DNA of 7,105 nucleotides from Desulfovibrio sp. (GTDB taxonomy: Bacteria > Desulfobacterota > Desulfovibrionia > Desulfovibrionales > Desulfovibrionaceae). Where the stretch lies: positions 1-7,105 of the forward strand of contig JAQVZK010000121.1 in NCBI GenBank assembly GCA_028708195.1, written 5' to 3'. Position numbers and translations under genes: made by a program. Position 1 is the first letter of the stretch; every line of letters starts with the position of its first letter. The notes beneath the pieces are model-generated. The model saw nothing but the letters and a program-made list of their open reading frames with translations, ran no database searches and was not told where the DNA came from. Of this stretch, positions 6,051 to 7,105 are shown piece by piece.

Positions 6051-6067
6051 CGCATTTTAACTGCCAA
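6051..6067 (-). promoter_or_regulatory. sigma-54-like (-24/-12) promoter facing nrfHA
   Basis: On the minus strand TTGGCAG-N5-ATGCG puts GG (6065-6064) and GC (6053-6052) exactly ten bases apart, as sigma-54 promoters require; the consensus is TGGCAC-N5-TTGCA. The -24 half is strong and the -12 half is one or two bases off. Transcription would begin near 6040, giving an nrfHA leader of about 265 bases, which is long. Control of nrfHA by a sigma-54-dependent regulator (NrfR) in D. vulgaris supports the reading. Confidence 0.5.
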
Positions 6068-6148
6068 TCTGCTTTAATTCAGGCAAACCGTCCTAAATAC
6101 AGCCTTTATGGCCGCACGTACGATCCATATATCATCAAGAAGCGTACC

Positions 6149-6162
6149 ATTTATATATAAAT
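6149..6162. promoter_or_regulatory. perfect AT palindrome
   Basis: ATTTATATATAAAT is a perfect 14-base palindrome in the AT-rich part of the divergent region, about 85 bases upstream of the sigma-54-like promoter. It could bind a regulator or a bending protein such as IHF, or simply be an easily melted stretch. Confidence 0.3.
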
Positions 6163-6239
6163 TTTTGTGAATAAAAAACTTTGATAAACTTGATGGTTAT
6201 GTGATTTTTTTATCAGGAGGCAAAAGGCGGCGTTGAAAT

Positions 6240-6278
6240 ATTCAGACAAAAATGACAAAATTCATAAAAAAATGACAA
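6240..6278. promoter_or_regulatory. 20-base direct repeat upstream of the sensor kinase, possible activator site
   Basis: ATTCAGACAAAAATGACAA (6240-6258) and ATTCATAAAAAAATGACAA (6260-6278) differ at two of 19 positions and start 20 bases apart, about two helical turns, so two protein molecules would bind the same DNA face. The repeat lies 39-77 bases before the kinase ATG and about 180-210 bases upstream of the sigma-54-like promoter of nrfHA. It is a candidate site for the cognate response regulator. Confidence 0.45.
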
Positions 6279-6316
6279 CTATTGGGCTTCTGTCCCGTGT
6301 ATCACATGAGGGTTTT

Positions 6317-7105
6317 ATGACATCGACAGACGCGAAAAAAAGCGGTCCGGTCATCTGGGTTCCCCTACTGGCTTGTTTTTTCTGGCTTGTGCTCATCCTT
6401 GCGCTCTACCGGCAGGCCGCACAGGTGGACGAAGCCCACAGACTTGAGTTGGAGCATACCAGACTTTCAACCGTTGCGCGACAACTTATGGACGCGCGTA
6501 ATTGGAATGCGGCCCACGGCGGCGTGTATGTGCTGCAAAGCGCATATGGCCAGCCCAACCCCTGGTTGCCGGAGAATGAACGCACCCTTGCCTCCGAGGA
6601 CGGCCGCACACTTGTGCTCATGAACCCCGCGTACATGAGCCGCCAGTTGGCCGAGCGCAATTCTGAACCGGGCATAGGCATAAGCATTATCAGCAACGTG
6701 CCCCTGCGCCCGGAAAACAAGGCCGATGACTGGGAATCGGGCGCTCTTGCCCAGTGTACCGAAGACTCGCGTGAAATTTTTAGTGCTCCCGGCGAGGATG
6801 GGCAGGGGAAGCTGCGTCTGCTCAGCGTGCTTGTGGCGCAGCAAAGCTGCCTGCGCTGCCATGTGGGGCGGCAGGCGGGTGAAGTGCTTGGCGGCATCAG
6901 CGTCAGTCAGGACGCAGACGCCTACCTGCACAATGCCGGGAAACAGCAGCGCAACATGCGCCTGCTTTATTCCCTGTTGGGGCTGACGGGCGTTCTTGCC
7001 ATCGGGGGCCTCACCCTTAGTCTCACGCGTCGCCGCTGGCTGGCAGAGGAAACCAGCCGCATGAAGAGCGCCTTTATGGCGCGCTTGAGCCACGACATCC
7101 GCACG
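6317..7105 (+). CDS. membrane sensor histidine kinase with heme c-binding DUF3365-like sensor domain (N-terminal 263 residues)
   Basis: The frame is open from ATG 6317 to the right edge. Residues about 11-31 form a first transmembrane helix. Residues 32-212 form an extracytoplasmic domain with the DUF3365/Tll0287-like signature RNWNAAHGGVYV at 61-72, followed by NPWLPENERT. The same domain has a single c-type heme site, CLRCH at 178-182, and GEVLGGISVS at 188-197 as in that family. Residues 214-237 form the second membrane helix. The protein then enters the dimerisation and phosphoacceptor helix, whose H-box SHDIRT places the likely phosphorylated His259 four residues before the edge. The ATPase domain is outside the window. 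The divergent position next to nrfHA suggests it senses nitrite, nitric oxide or redox state through the heme and controls nrfHA. GAGGG lies four bases before the ATG. In-frame ATG 6272 and TTG 6233 are possible alternative starts but fall in AT-rich repeat DNA. Confidence 0.88.
   Translation, partial: MTSTDAKKSGPVIWVPLLACFFWLVLILALYRQAAQVDEAHRLELEHTRLSTVARQLMDARNWNAAHGGVYVLQSAYGQPNPWLPENERTLASEDGRTLVLMNPAYMSRQLAERNSEPGIGISIISNVPLRPENKADDWESGALAQCTEDSREIFSAPGEDGQGKLRLLSVLVAQQSCLRCHVGRQAGEVLGGISVSQDADAYLHNAGKQQRNMRLLYSLLGLTGVLAIGGLTLSLTRRRWLAEETSRMKSAFMARLSHDIRT

Larger units (their letters stand above)
5776..6316. promoter_or_regulatory. divergent regulatory region between nrfHA and the sensor kinase
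   Basis: 541 bases with no convincing gene. The half next to nrfH (5776 to about 6060) is GC-rich and holds several hairpins. The half next to the kinase (about 6061-6310) is strikingly AT-rich, with A and T runs, palindromes and direct repeats. Promoters for both directions must lie here. The size and composition suit control by a sigma-54 activator bound well upstream. Confidence 0.7.

Noticed and set aside
6233..6316. TTG 6233 or ATG 6272 as the true start of the sensor kinase, after the AGGAGG at 6215-6220.
   Set aside because: The frame is open, but AGGAGG lies too far from the TTG, the DNA is AT-rich with a 20-base non-triplet repeat, and ATG 6317 has GAGGG at suitable spacing just before the membrane helix. 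Not fully excluded.

Overview
The window looks like chromosomal DNA from a sulfate-reducing deltaproteobacterium of the Desulfovibrio type, close to D. desulfuricans. The main reason is the NrfHA nitrite reductase: NrfH carries the Met-ligated first heme known from Desulfovibrio NrfH, NrfA is a lipoprotein-type pentaheme protein, and nrfH precedes and overlaps nrfA. The coding DNA is GC-rich. This assignment comes from recognising proteins by eye, with no database search. No tRNA, rRNA, insertion sequence or CRISPR array was seen.

Layout. (1) 1-1050, minus: the first 350 codons of a DEAH-box helicase of the YprA/MrfA type, running off the left edge. (2) 1100-1876, minus: a left-handed beta-helix (hexapeptide repeat) acyltransferase. 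An 18-codon micro-ORF fits between it and the helicase with ATGA overlaps at both ends. (3) 1877-2348: about 470 bases without a gene, holding a strong hairpin at 2164-2205 and three degenerate 30-base repeats. (4) 2349-2894, minus: an NADPH-dependent FMN reductase-type flavoprotein. (5) 2990-3400, minus: a FlK-like hotdog thioesterase with its catalytic Thr/Glu/His in family spacing. (6) 3401-3737: no gene. It contains a good sigma-70-type promoter for the thioesterase, a degenerate array of about ten 16-17 base repeats that supplies its -35 box, and the nrfHA terminator. (7) 3738-5775, minus: nrfH and nrfA, overlapping by 8 bases. (8) 5776-6316: a 541-base divergent regulatory region with hairpins in its GC-rich half, a sigma-54-like promoter facing nrfH, and an AT-rich half with a 20-base direct repeat. 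(9) 6317 to the right edge, plus: the N-terminal 263 codons of a membrane sensor histidine kinase whose extracytoplasmic DUF3365-like domain contains a heme c site.

How it fits together. NrfH takes electrons from menaquinol and passes them to NrfA, which reduces nitrite to ammonium on the outer face of the membrane. This detoxifies nitrite and can support respiration. The divergent kinase is likely the sensor half of a two-component system controlling nrfHA. From memory, D. vulgaris controls nrfHA through a nearby sigma-54-dependent response regulator, NrfR, and the sigma-54-like promoter fits that. The partner regulator would lie beyond the right edge. The helicase, acyltransferase, flavoprotein and thioesterase have no evident link to nitrite reduction. 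The least explained signals are the two intergenic repeat arrays, the micro-ORF, and the heme-bearing sensor with its 20-base repeat.
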